Shown here: one piece after another, positions 1-9,005 of the stretch
Numbering within the stretch: the first letter of the stretch is position 1
How the letters are laid out: each line of letters begins with the position of its first letter
Assembly (NCBI GenBank): GCA_017615755.1
Contig: JAFZZM010000062.1
Coordinates: 1-41,802, forward strand
Source: Clostridiales bacterium
GTDB taxonomy: Bacteria; Bacillota; Clostridia; Saccharofermentanales; Saccharofermentanaceae
Length of the DNA: 41,802 nt
Reading direction: 5' to 3'
Made by a program: the position numbers and the translations under genes
Notes under the pieces: model-generated
Databases searched by the model: none
Told to the model about the DNA's origin: nothing
What the model saw: only the letters and a program-made list of their open reading frames with translations

Positions 1-387
1 AAGAAGACGGCCGTAAGACCGAAGAAGAGAGAGCGTAAGAATATTGACCGTGGACAGGCTCATATTCACGCTACATTTAACAACACAATCGTTACAATTA
101 CTGATATGCAGGGTAATGCAATCTCCTGGGCATCTGCCGGTGAGATGGGCATGAAGGGTTCCCGTAAGGGTACACCGTTCGCAGCTCAGATGGCATCTGA
201 GGATGCCGGTAAGAAGGCTGCTGATCACGGTATGCGTACAGTAGAAGTTTATGTAAAGGGTCCTGGACCGGGTCGTGAATCCGCAATCCGCGCTTTACAG
301 ACAGCAGGACTTGAAGTAACTATGATCAAAGATGTTACTCCGGTTCCGCACAATGGTTGCAGACCGCCTAAGAGAAGAAGAGTCTGA
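1..387 (+). CDS. rpsK: 30S ribosomal protein S11, 5' truncated by window edge
   Basis: The reading frame is open from base 1 and gives 128 residues. They carry the S11 hallmarks: a basic N-terminal stretch, then [15 protein letters not shown], the [14 protein letters not shown] segment, [15 protein letters not shown], and the C-terminal [14 protein letters not shown]11 sits on the platform of the 30S subunit near the mRNA exit region. Only the first few codons are missing. It is followed after 17 bases by rpsD, the usual order in the alpha operon of Firmicutes, so it is almost certainly co-transcribed with rpsD, rpoA and rplQ. Confidence 0.97.
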   Translation, partial: KKTAVRPKKRERKNIDRGQAHIHATFNNTIVTITDMQGNAISWASAGEMGMKGSRKGTPFAAQMASEDAGKKAADHGMRTVEVYVKGPGPGRESAIRALQTAGLEVTMIKDVTPVPHNGCRPPKRRRV

Positions 388-404
388 GTTCGGAGGTATA
401 GAGA

Positions 405-1022
405 ATGGCTAGATATACAGAAGGATCCTGCCGACTCTGCCGCAGAGAAGGTGACAAGCTCTTCCTCAAGGGTCAGAGATGCTATTCCGCTAAGTGCGCA
501 CTTGCTAAGAAGAGCGCAGCACCGGGTCAGCATGGTCAGGGCAGAAAAAAGATTTCAGAATATGGTGTACAGCTTCGTGAGAAGCAGAAGACAAAGCGTT
601 TCTACGGCGTTTTGGAGAAGCAGTTCAGACTTACTTATGCACGTGCTGAGCGTAAGCAGGGTAAGACCGGTGAGAAGCTCCTTGAGCTCCTCGAACTCCG
701 TCTCGACAACGTAGTTTATCGTCTTGGTCTGGCTTCTTCCCGTGCAGAAGCTCGTCAGCTGGTGACACATGGTCATTTCCTTCTCAATGGCAAGAAGGCT
801 AACATTCCTTCCATGACATTGAAGGCAGGCGATACGATCGCTGTTAAGGAAACATCCAGAAAGTCCCCGAAATTTGAGACACTTTCCAATGCTCGTCCGG
901 TACCGGCTTGGTTGACATTCAATGAAGAGACACTTACAGGTTCTATCGTAAGAGAGCCGGCTCGTGAGGATGTTGATCTTGAGGTTAAGGAGACATTGAT
1001 CGTTGAGTTGTACTCGAAGTAA
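405..1022 (+). CDS. rpsD: 30S ribosomal protein S4
   Basis: The 205-residue product has the length and layout of bacterial S4. The N-terminus has CRLCRREG and a second cysteine pair (CYSAKCAL), consistent with a zinc-binding S4 form. The central S4 RNA-binding domain contains [25 protein letters not shown] followed by [11 protein letters not shown]4 nucleates 16S rRNA folding of the 30S body and, in many bacteria, represses its own operon. The start follows a GGAGGT ribosome binding site. No separate promoter is visible upstream, so transcription likely comes through from rpsK. Confidence 0.97.
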   Translation: MARYTEGSCRLCRREGDKLFLKGQRCYSAKCALAKKSAAPGQHGQGRKKISEYGVQLREKQKTKRFYGVLEKQFRLTYARAERKQGKTGEKLLELLELRLDNVVYRLGLASSRAEARQLVTHGHFLLNGKKANIPSMTLKAGDTIAVKETSRKSPKFETLSNARPVPAWLTFNEETLTGSIVREPAREDVDLEVKETLIVELYSK

Positions 1023-1062
1023 TGATCACCGTGCGCGGGCTTAAGCGCGTAGGAGGATAAAT

Positions 1063-2016
1063 ATGATTGAAATTATGAAGCCGACAATTGAGTGCGTAGA
1101 AGTAAACGAAGATAGTTCGTATGGTAAGTTTGTAGTTGCTCCTCTCGAGCGTGGCTACGGTACGACTCTCGGTAACTCTCTGCGTCGTGTACTGCTTTCT
1201 TCTTTGTCCGGTGCGGCGGTAACGTCCATCAGAGTTGAAGGCGTGTATCACGAGTTCTCAACGATTCCTGGCGTAGTGGAGGACATGACGGAGATCATCC
1301 TGAATGTTAAGGGTATCCGTGCTAAGCTTCACGTTGATACGCCGAAGACCGTATACATCAGCATGGACGAAGGCAAGACCGGTGTGGTTACTGCCGGAGA
1401 TATCGTGCATGATGAGGAAGTCGAGATCATGAACCCTGATCATGTTATTGCTACCATGAACGGCGCTGGTCGTCTGTTCATCGAGCTGACGATCAACAAG
1501 GGTCGTGGTTATGCGACAGCCGACCAGAACAAGCCGGCTACGCAGACCATTGGCGTGATTGCAATCGATTCTATCTTTACTCCGGTAAAGAAGGCCAACT
1601 ACACGATCGCGAATACACGTGTTGGTGAGCGTACAGACTTTGATAGTCTTACTTTGGAAGTTTGGACAGATGCGACCATTAAGGTTGATGAGGCACTTTC
1701 TTCTGCCGCTTCGATCCTTTGCGATCATCTGGGACTGTTCACTTCTCTTACAGAAGTAACGAACGGACCGAGCTTCCGTGATTCGGATGACAGCGCAAGC
1801 AAGAATTCCACACATGATATCGTTATCGAGGATCTTGATTTCTCGGTACGTACCTACAACTGCTTGAAGCGTGCAGGTATCAACACGATCGGTGATCTTG
1901 TTGCGAAGTCTGAAGATGAAATGATGAAGGTTCGTAACCTCGGTAAGAAGTCTCTGGAAGAAGTTATCCAGAAGCTCGAGGATATGGAATTGTCTCTCGC
2001 AGATGTCGAGGACTGA
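1063..2016 (+). CDS. rpoA: DNA-directed RNA polymerase subunit alpha
   Basis: The 317-residue protein matches the normal alpha subunit length. The N-terminal domain (about residues 15-230) includes FVVAPLERGYGTTLGNSLRRVLLSS, the alpha dimerisation and beta/beta' contact region. The C-terminal domain (about 250-317) contains LDFSVRTYNCLKRAGI and RNLGKKSLEEV, the helix-hairpin-helix DNA and activator contact region. It starts after AGGAGG with 6 bases of spacing. It lies between rpsD and rplQ as in most Firmicutes. Nothing unusual is seen. Confidence 0.98.
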   Translation: MIEIMKPTIECVEVNEDSSYGKFVVAPLERGYGTTLGNSLRRVLLSSLSGAAVTSIRVEGVYHEFSTIPGVVEDMTEIILNVKGIRAKLHVDTPKTVYISMDEGKTGVVTAGDIVHDEEVEIMNPDHVIATMNGAGRLFIELTINKGRGYATADQNKPATQTIGVIAIDSIFTPVKKANYTIANTRVGERTDFDSLTLEVWTDATIKVDEALSSAASILCDHLGLFTSLTEVTNGPSFRDSDDSASKNSTHDIVIEDLDFSVRTYNCLKRAGINTIGDLVAKSEDEMMKVRNLGKKSLEEVIQKLEDMELSLADVED

Positions 2017-2070
2017 ATAGCGGCTCGAGGGTCAGCTAGGATATTGTAAATATACAGGAGGTAGGAAACC

Positions 2071-2637
2071 ATGGCAGGTTATAGAAAATTAGGAAGAGTT
2101 AGCGATCAGCGTATCGCAATTTTGAGAAATCTGGCAACTTCACTCGTTGTTTGCCCGGTTAAAGAAGACGGAAAGGCACTTTCTGAGAATAGAAAGCATG
2201 TTGTTACAACAGTAGCCCGTGCCAAGGAAGTCAGCAAGATCATCGACAAGTTGATCGCTGATGCAATCCGTGAAAAGGACAATTACACAACAAAGGAAGT
2301 AACGGTTTCCGCTGCGAAGCTGGACGCTAAGGGCATGAAGGTCCTTACAACAAAGACTTCCAAGAATGGTAAGAAGTACGAAGTAGTTGATCGTGAGATC
2401 AGCAAGAAGACAGTTCAGGTTGATAGCCCGTCCCGTCTCGCTGCTCGCAAGAACGCTGCTTACTGGCTCAGAAAGAGCCACGATGCTGAGGGTAACACAG
2501 TTGATCCGGTAAACATCCTTTACGATGAGATCGCACCGGCACTTGTTAACCACAAGGGTGGTTACACCAAGATCGTGAAGCTCGGCGCTCGTCGCGGTGA
2601 CGCTTCTGAGATGGCTCTTCTCACATTCGCGGAGTAA
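2071..2637 (+). CDS. rplQ: 50S ribosomal protein L17, with internal insertions
   Basis: The N-terminus (GYRKLGRVSDQRIAILRNLATSL), the VTTVARAKEVSKIIDKLI helix and the C-terminus (GGYTKIVKLGARRGDASEMALL) are diagnostic of L17, which sits at the peptide exit tunnel. At 188 residues it is clearly longer than the usual 115-130. Two extra segments are visible: about 15 residues after LVVCPV (near residues 30-43) and a Lys/Val/Thr-rich stretch of roughly 40-50 residues in the middle (about 70-120). Longer L17 forms occur in some Clostridia, so this is probably lineage-specific and not an error. It follows AGGAGG and is the last gene of the operon. Confidence 0.95.
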   Translation: MAGYRKLGRVSDQRIAILRNLATSLVVCPVKEDGKALSENRKHVVTTVARAKEVSKIIDKLIADAIREKDNYTTKEVTVSAAKLDAKGMKVLTTKTSKNGKKYEVVDREISKKTVQVDSPSRLAARKNAAYWLRKSHDAEGNTVDPVNILYDEIAPALVNHKGGYTKIVKLGARRGDASEMALLTFAE

Positions 2638-2664
2638 GCTGTCCACAATAACTTGATAAGAGGC

Positions 2665-2700
2665 AAGTGACGGATGGCGGGTGCTGTCCGTCACTTTCTT
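2665..2700 (+). terminator. Intrinsic terminator after rplQ
   Basis: A perfect 10-bp inverted repeat (AAGTGACGGA at 2665-2674 and TCCGTCACTT at 2687-2696) with a 12-base loop is followed by a T-rich stretch. It lies 28 bases after the rplQ stop and ends the ribosomal operon before ecfA. The T tract is interrupted, so some readthrough into ecfA is possible. Confidence 0.75.
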
Positions 2701-2728
2701 ATATTCGGATTTTAAAGGAAACGGAAAT

Positions 2729-4528
2729 ATGGCAGATGAGATCAGAGCACTAGGAAACTTTGAGCAGGCCGTCGAAGGTGAGGACCTGGTATTTTCCTAC
2801 TCTACCAACACGGGAAGTGACGTGTTGGCTGTGGACCATGTTTCCTTTTCTATTAAGCGGGGAGAATATGTTGCGGTGCTTGGCCGTAATGGTTCAGGCA
2901 AGTCGACACTGGCGAAGCTCATCAATCTCCTCGAATATGCAGATGGGGGTAAATTGCGTGTATTTGAACTGGATGCCTCCGATGATGACAATTTCTGGAC
3001 GATCCGTTCGCATTGCGGAATGGTTTTCCAGAACCCGGATAACCAGATCGTAGGAACTACAGTTGAGGAAGACGTGGCTTTCGGACCTGAGAATCTCTCT
3101 GTACCGCTTCCCGAGCTTGCCCAGCGTGTGCAAAAAGCACTGGGCTATGTAGGTCTTCTGGAGATGGCGGATAGACAGCCGTCTGCGCTGTCGGGCGGTC
3201 AGAAACAGAAACTGGCGATTGCCGGTGTCCTGGCGATGCAGCCTGAGATATTGATCCTGGATGAAAGTACATCCATGCTCGATCCGAAGGCCAGAGATGA
3301 GTTCCTGCAGCTGGTTGCCAGAATGCGTGCCGATAAGCGTATCTCAGTGATCCATATCACCCACGATATGCATGAAGCATTCCTGGCAGATCGTGTGATC
3401 GTGCTCGAACATGGTCAGATGCGTCTTTGCGATACACCTTCCGAGGTTTTTTCCCAGGTCGAAGTGATCCGAAGTCTCGGACTTGAACTGCCGAAGTGGG
3501 CAGAACTGCTTTGGGAAGTCGCACGTATCTGCGAAGTCGAAGTCGACAAGAGTGCTTTTACTTCGGAAGAAAAAGCAATCGAGACGATCACATCCATATT
3601 GAAGAATAAAAAGGCAGACCTTAAGAAGGAGATGCCGGCACCAAGAACGCCGCTGTCCGAGAAGGTCGTGCTTCGTGTAAACGGTTTATCCCATAGTTAC
3701 GGAAAGAAGGAGAAGAAGGCGATCTCCGACATCAACTTTGATGTGAGAGAAGGCGAGATCCTGGCCGTGATCGGTCACAGTGGATCGGGCAAGACGACCT
3801 TGATCTCCCATTTGAACGGTATCCTGCGTCCGCTTGAGGGACAGGTCGAAGTGCTTGATGCAAGTACGGGTGAATTCCTTTCTACGGCAAAAAATGCCGA
3901 GATCAAGAAGATCCGCAAGCACGTCGGGCTCTTGTTCCAGTATCCTGAGCATCAGCTTTTTGAGGAAACGGTCGAGAAGGATATCATGTTCGGGCCGAAG
4001 AAGATGGGATACAGCGAAGAGCGGTGTAAAGAACTGCTCATGGAATCCCTGCCGTTAGTCGGTCTTTCGGAAGATGTGTTGAGCAGATCCCCGTTTGAAC
4101 TGTCCGGCGGACAGAAGCGAAGAGTTGCTTTTGCCGGTATCCTGGCCATGGATCCGGATGTACTGGTCCTTGACGAGCCTGCGGCCGGTCTGGACCCGGT
4201 GGGACAAAACGAGATCTTCGGCTATATTCAGCAGCTGAAGGAGAAGGGGAAGTCGATCATTCTGGTTTCCCATGATATGGACAAGGCCGCTATGATCGCG
4301 GACCGTATCCTGGTGCTCAAGAAGGGCGAGCAGGTATTCTTCGGAACGCCGCGGGAGCTTTTCTCCGAGAAGACGGATTTTGTGCGCATGCGTCTGGACC
4401 GTCCGCTTCTGATGAATACAATGCTTTCTCTGAAGAAAGAATTCCCGTATGCGGATGAATTTGAATTTGACTATAAACGTGCGGCATTATCGCTGGTGTT
4501 CGGAAATGAGGAGGTGAGCTCCTCATGA
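2729..4528 (+). CDS. Fused energy-coupling factor transporter ATPase (EcfA1-EcfA2 in one chain)
   Basis: The 599-residue protein carries two complete CbiO-type ABC ATPase domains. Domain 1 (about 18-260) has Walker A GRNGSGKST (52-60), signature LSGGQKQKLAIAGVL and Walker B ILILDESTSMLDP. Domain 2 (about 312-560) has Walker A GHSGSGKTT (349-357), signature LSGGQKRRVAFAGIL and Walker B VLVLDEPAAGLDP. In most Firmicutes these are two genes, ecfA1 and ecfA2, which form a heterodimer that energises vitamin and metal uptake through EcfT and interchangeable S components. The ATG at 2729 is preferred over an in-frame ATG at 2681 because the earlier one lies inside the terminator hairpin, while 2729 follows AAAGGA. 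The stop overlaps ecfT by four bases. Confidence 0.93.
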   Translation: MADEIRALGNFEQAVEGEDLVFSYSTNTGSDVLAVDHVSFSIKRGEYVAVLGRNGSGKSTLAKLINLLEYADGGKLRVFELDASDDDNFWTIRSHCGMVFQNPDNQIVGTTVEEDVAFGPENLSVPLPELAQRVQKALGYVGLLEMADRQPSALSGGQKQKLAIAGVLAMQPEILILDESTSMLDPKARDEFLQLVARMRADKRISVIHITHDMHEAFLADRVIVLEHGQMRLCDTPSEVFSQVEVIRSLGLELPKWAELLWEVARICEVEVDKSAFTSEEKAIETITSILKNKKADLKKEMPAPRTPLSEKVVLRVNGLSHSYGKKEKKAISDINFDVREGEILAVIGHSGSGKTTLISHLNGILRPLEGQVEVLDASTGEFLSTAKNAEIKKIRKHVGLLFQYPEHQLFEETVEKDIMFGPKKMGYSEERCKELLMESLPLVGLSEDVLSRSPFELSGGQKRRVAFAGILAMDPDVLVLDEPAAGLDPVGQNEIFGYIQQLKEKGKSIILVSHDMDKAAMIADRILVLKKGEQVFFGTPRELFSEKTDFVRMRLDRPLLMNTMLSLKKEFPYADEFEFDYKRAALSLVFGNEEVSSS

Positions 4529-5340
4529 TCAAGGATGTTTCGATCGGCCGGTATTACCAGGCGGATTCAGTGCTGCACAGACTGGACCCACGTGTGAAGG
4601 TCTTCTTGTTTATCGTGTACATGGTCACGGTATTTATGGCGGATACGGCGATCGCCATGGCGGCGTCTTTCGGCGTGATACTGTACCTGACGTTCCTTTC
4701 CCGCATTCCTGTTATGGAAGTGCTGAAGTCAGTGCGGCCGATCGTGTTTATCATGATATTCATTTTTGTGCTGAACCTGTTTACCAACAGGTCCGGTGAG
4801 ACGCTATGGTCCTGGGGCGTGCTGGTGATCACCGACGATGGATTAAAACGGGCGATATTACTGGCGTTCCGGTTATTCCTTCTGATCATCGTTACGGGAC
4901 TTCTGCTGTCGTTGACGACCACGCCGCTGAAACTGGCGGATGCGCTGGAGTCTCTGGGATCTCCGCTGAAAGTGATCCATGTTCCGGTCAATGAGATGGC
5001 GATGACGATCTCGATCGCACTTCGATTCATCCCGACGCTTGTCGAGGAGACGGATAAGATCATGAAGGCACAGTCTTCGCGTGGTGCGGAGTACGATACG
5101 GGTAATATCTTCCAGCGGGCCAAGGGTTACGTAACCGTTTTAGTTCCGCTGTTCGTAAGTGCTTTTAAACGCGCCGAAGAATTGGCGACAGCCATGGATG
5201 CCAGGTGTTACAAGGGCGGAGTGGGCAAGACCAAGCTCCATCCTCTGCGCATGAAGGGCTCCGACTGGCTGTGGATGGTGCTTCTGACGGCGACCGCTTT
5301 TCTGCCTGTCCTGGTAGATTTATTGTGGAAAATAAAGTAA
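4525..5340 (+). CDS. ecfT: Energy-coupling factor transporter transmembrane protein EcfT
   Basis: The 271-residue hydrophobic protein has several membrane spans (about 25-60, 70-88, 108-130 and one near the C-terminus, 245-268). It carries the two coupling-helix motifs that contact the EcfA ATPases: SSRGAEYD (SRG at 185-187) and AMDARCYKGG (Arg at 227), variants of the Ala-Arg-Gly motif. The start overlaps the ecfA stop (ATGA), so the two are translationally coupled. No substrate-specific S component is encoded here, so this is a general module that would serve S proteins encoded elsewhere. Confidence 0.95.
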   Translation: MIKDVSIGRYYQADSVLHRLDPRVKVFLFIVYMVTVFMADTAIAMAASFGVILYLTFLSRIPVMEVLKSVRPIVFIMIFIFVLNLFTNRSGETLWSWGVLVITDDGLKRAILLAFRLFLLIIVTGLLLSLTTTPLKLADALESLGSPLKVIHVPVNEMAMTISIALRFIPTLVEETDKIMKAQSSRGAEYDTGNIFQRAKGYVTVLVPLFVSAFKRAEELATAMDARCYKGGVGKTKLHPLRMKGSDWLWMVLLTATAFLPVLVDLLWKIK

Positions 5341-5401
5341 AATAATCGGGTGTGACAAAACCTGAAAGCATTGAGTTTCAAAAGATGAGGAGAGTTTTGA
5401 A

Positions 5402-6379
5402 ATGGCATATTTTGTAGGAATCGATCTGGGTGGAACCAATATCAAGGCCGGCGTTGTTTCGGATGAAGGAAAACTTCTGAACAGAGTCAGCATCAAGACG
5501 AATGCTGAGCGCTCGATGGAAGAGATCATTACGGACATGGGCAAGCTTGCCAAGCAGGCTATTGAAGATGCCGGAATTTCCGAGTCGGATGTTTCCGCGA
5601 TCGGTATCGGTTCTCCGGGAACACCGGATAACAAGGCAGGTACGCTGGTTTATGCGAAGAATCTGCCGTTTGAGAATGCACCGATGAGAAAGATCATCCG
5701 TTCCGTGATCGATCTTCCTGTTTATATCGATAATGACGCAAACTGTGCAGCGATGGCGGAGAGTGTCTCCGGTGCTGCGAAGGATGCAGCGGATTCGGTA
5801 GCGATCACGATCGGTACGGGAATCGGCTGTGGCGTGATCATCAACAATACCATCTTCTCCGGCTTCAATCAGGCCGGTTCGGAATTCGGACATACGGTAC
5901 TGGTTACCGGTGGACAGCAGTGCTCTTGCGGACGTAAGGGCTGCTTCGAAGCATACTGTTCTGCATCGGCACTGGCCAGAATGACAGGCGAGGCTGCGGA
6001 AGCCAACCCGACATCCAAGCTGAATGATGTGATTGCGGCGAACGATGGAAAGCTGAATGCTAAGATCGCTTTCGAAGCAATGCGTATGGGTGATGAGGTC
6101 GCATCTGCGGTTGTAGATACCTATATCGAGTATCTGTCCGATGGTCTGGCAAACGTGATCAATGCATTCATGCCGGAGATCCTTGTAATCGGCGGCGGCG
6201 TCTGCAACGAGGGTGATCCGCTCCTTCTCCCGCTTCGTGAGAAGACCATGAATAAGCCTTTCTTCGGACCTGGGGTAAAGAAGACCGAGATCCGTCTGGC
6301 AGAAATGGGCAACGATGCAGGTATCGTCGGCGCAGCCATGATGGGTAAGTCCTGCCTGGATAAGAATCTTCAGGGCTGA
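5402..6379 (+). CDS. glcK: ROK family glucokinase
   Basis: The 325-residue protein begins with the phosphate-binding motif GIDLGGTNIKAGVV (residues 6-19). The catalytic Asp lies in DNDAN (Asp112), the ROK glucose-contact region is AGSEFGHT (159-165), and the zinc motif is His164 with CSCGRKGC (Cys174, 176, 181). These are the features of ATP-dependent ROK glucokinases, which make glucose 6-phosphate. Other ROK sugar kinases (for example N-acetylglucosamine or mannose kinases) share them, so the sugar is inferred. It starts after GAGGAG. It is 61 bases downstream of ecfT and 5 bases upstream of truA, with no clear promoter between. Confidence 0.85.
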   Translation: MAYFVGIDLGGTNIKAGVVSDEGKLLNRVSIKTNAERSMEEIITDMGKLAKQAIEDAGISESDVSAIGIGSPGTPDNKAGTLVYAKNLPFENAPMRKIIRSVIDLPVYIDNDANCAAMAESVSGAAKDAADSVAITIGTGIGCGVIINNTIFSGFNQAGSEFGHTVLVTGGQQCSCGRKGCFEAYCSASALARMTGEAAEANPTSKLNDVIAANDGKLNAKIAFEAMRMGDEVASAVVDTYIEYLSDGLANVINAFMPEILVIGGGVCNEGDPLLLPLREKTMNKPFFGPGVKKTEIRLAEMGNDAGIVGAAMMGKSCLDKNLQG

Positions 6380-6384
6380 AAACA

Positions 6385-7179
6385 ATGACAGACAGCGGGA
6401 AGACAAAGGAGAATACGGACATTCGTATCGCTTTGCTGACCGAATATGACGGGACTGACTTTGTCGGTTTCCAAAGACAGAATAACGGGCGCTCCGTACA
6501 GCAGACACTGGAAGAAGCAGTGGAAAAAGTGTACGGGCGCTTTTGTCGTATTTACGGATGCAGCCGGACGGACTCCGGTGTGCACGCAAGAGGACATGTT
6601 TCCCATGTCGACGTACCGTTTTCGATCCCGGTCGAAAAGATCCCGCTGGCGCTGAATGCGGTCATGGAAGAGGATCTTGTGGTACTTGCCGCCAAGGAAG
6701 TGACCTCTGACTTTCACGCCAGATTCAACACGAAGGGCAAGAGATATTGCTATCGTGTCAGAAACGCGGCGATCCCTTCGGCGATCGACCGTAGGACGGA
6801 GGCGTTTGTTCCGGGAAAACTGGATGTGGAGGCTATGAATGAGGCAGCCAAAGAATTCATCGGCACGCACGATTTTTCGGCGTTCCGTGCACAAGGTGGT
6901 CCGGACATCAGCCCGATACGCACCATGAAGGATGTCTATGTTTTAAGAAAAGCCGATGATCCGGATCTTATCGAGATCACGGTGATCGGTGAATCCTTCC
7001 TCTACAATATGGTCCGCATTATGGCGGGAAGTCTCGTGTATGTGGGGCAGGGCAAGATGAAAAAGGAAGAGATCCGGACACTTCTGACCGGCGAGGGAGC
7101 GAGAAAAGAGGCCGGTAAGACCATGCCGGCAAAAGGACTTACGCTCGAGGAAGTCTTCTACGAAGATCTTGTCTGGTAA
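6385..7179 (+). CDS. truA: tRNA pseudouridine(38-40) synthase TruA
   Basis: The 264-residue protein shows the TruA pattern: LTEYDGTDFVGFQRQ (19-32), the catalytic loop GCSRTDSGVHARGHVSH with nucleophile Asp63, FHARFNTKGKRYCYRV, FIGTHDFSAF and FLYNMVRIMAGSLV. It isomerises uridines 38-40 in the anticodon arm of tRNAs. The ATG lies 5 bases after the glcK stop with only a weak ribosome binding site, which suggests translational coupling. In many Firmicutes truA directly follows ecfT. Here glcK sits between them. Confidence 0.96.
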   Translation: MTDSGKTKENTDIRIALLTEYDGTDFVGFQRQNNGRSVQQTLEEAVEKVYGRFCRIYGCSRTDSGVHARGHVSHVDVPFSIPVEKIPLALNAVMEEDLVVLAAKEVTSDFHARFNTKGKRYCYRVRNAAIPSAIDRRTEAFVPGKLDVEAMNEAAKEFIGTHDFSAFRAQGGPDISPIRTMKDVYVLRKADDPDLIEITVIGESFLYNMVRIMAGSLVYVGQGKMKKEEIRTLLTGEGARKEAGKTMPAKGLTLEEVFYEDLVW

Positions 7180-7192
7180 TGTCCGCAGAAAC

Positions 7193-7221
7193 TTGCCAAA
7201 TGAGTGCTTTTCCCTTACTAT
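7193..7221 (+). promoter_or_regulatory. Sigma-A-type promoter for ppiB
   Basis: TTGCCA (7193-7198) and TACTAT (7216-7221) are separated by exactly 17 bases. They lie 38 bases upstream of the ppiB start, with an AAGGAG ribosome binding site between. This would let the cyclophilin be expressed independently of truA. Confidence 0.6.
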
Positions 7222-7258
7222 CAAAGAAGTGATTCTAAGAAATAAGGAGATTTGAATT

Positions 7259-7744
7259 ATGGCAAATCCTATCGTAACGATTGAAATGGAAAACGGCGGC
7301 ATCATGAAGCTGGAGCTGTATCCGGATGTTGCGCCGATCAGCGTGCAGAATTTTGTTGATCTCATTGAGAAAGGTTTCTATGACGGATTGATCTTCCACC
7401 GTGTTATTTCCGGATTTATGATCCAGGGCGGTGACCCGACAGGTACAGGTATGGGTGGTCCGGGCCATCACATCAAGGGTGAGTTCCGTGCAAACGGCGT
7501 ACCGAACGATCTGGCCCATGAGCGTGGCGTTCTTTCCATGGCACGCGCAGGAGACCCGAACTCCGCAGGATCCCAGTTCTTCATCATGCACGAAGACGGC
7601 CCGTTCCTCGATGGCAACTATGCAGCTTTCGGTAGAATCATCGAAGGTATCGAAGTAGTAGACGAGATTGCTTCTACTCCGACAGACAGAGGAGACAGAC
7701 CGCTCCAGGAGCAGAAAATGAAGAAGGTTACGGTTCAGAAGTAA
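7259..7744 (+). CDS. ppiB: Cyclophilin-type peptidyl-prolyl cis-trans isomerase
   Basis: The 161-residue single-domain cyclophilin has the active-site segments FHRVISGFMIQGGDPTGTG, GVLSMARAGDPNSAGSQFFI and the FLDGNYAAFGRI loop. The catalytic Arg (in FHRV) and the Gln and Phe of SQFFI are present. There is no signal peptide, so it should be cytoplasmic and assist folding at prolines. It starts after AAGGAG, has its own promoter, and ends at a strong hairpin region shared with the convergent GT2 gene. Confidence 0.96.
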   Translation: MANPIVTIEMENGGIMKLELYPDVAPISVQNFVDLIEKGFYDGLIFHRVISGFMIQGGDPTGTGMGGPGHHIKGEFRANGVPNDLAHERGVLSMARAGDPNSAGSQFFIMHEDGPFLDGNYAAFGRIIEGIEVVDEIASTPTDRGDRPLQEQKMKKVTVQK

Positions 7745-7747
7745 ATC

Positions 7748-7895
7748 GAAGAGAACGAGAAGAACTGATTCATTTTGTTCGCAAAGAATAAATCCCACTA
7801 CGCTAGGTCCTCGACGCTTCGCGTCTGCGGAATCGCTTGTGGGATTTTTCATTTGCAAACATTTCTGAATTGCAGTTCTCGTTATCTTCTTTGAA

Positions 7896-7916
<21 letters not shown>
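7748..7916. repeat. 25-nt perfect inverted repeat flanking the ppiB/GT2 terminator
   Basis: Bases 7748-7772, just after the ppiB stop, are the exact reverse complement of 7892-7916. The right arm contains the last six codons (Glu-Glu-Asn-Glu-Lys-Asn) and stop of the minus-strand GT2 gene. A further degenerate copy of the same motif lies at about 7871-7890. Together with the terminator stem inside, the region can fold into one long interrupted hairpin. Confidence 0.9.
7790..7849. terminator. Bidirectional terminator between ppiB and GT2
   Basis: The arms AAATCCCAC (7790-7798) and GTGGGATTT (7839-7847) enclose inner stems TCC/GGA and GACGC-TTC-GCGTC (7813-7825). T-rich sequence follows on both strands, so it can end both the rightward ppiB transcript and the leftward GT2 transcript. 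Confidence 0.75.
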
Positions 7917-8849
<933 letters not shown>

Positions 8850-8933
8850 AAACCACCTCATGAATATTTGAAATGTATGTTCTTAGTATACTACAACATG
8901 CTTTGGTTCGTATGCATGAAAACGTGAATCTTT

Positions 8934-8962
8934 TGGAAACATAGCGCTTTTGTGATATTATG
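8934..8962 (+). promoter_or_regulatory. Promoter for the yfhO-yfhO-pgcA-MTase operon
   Basis: TTGGAA (8934-8939) and TATTAT (8957-8962) have a 17-base spacer. The -10 is preceded by TG-A, making an extended -10 element. It lies 44 bases upstream of the first yfhO start. Confidence 0.65.
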
Positions 8963-9005
8963 CATGGTGTATTTTGGCAGGACGGACAGACATGGAGGGT
9001 GAGGT

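Noticed and set aside
2681..2728. Upstream in-frame ATG for ecfA at 2681
   Set aside because: It lies in the loop of the rplQ terminator and would add a non-conserved 16-residue leader. The ATG at 2729 has a ribosome binding site.
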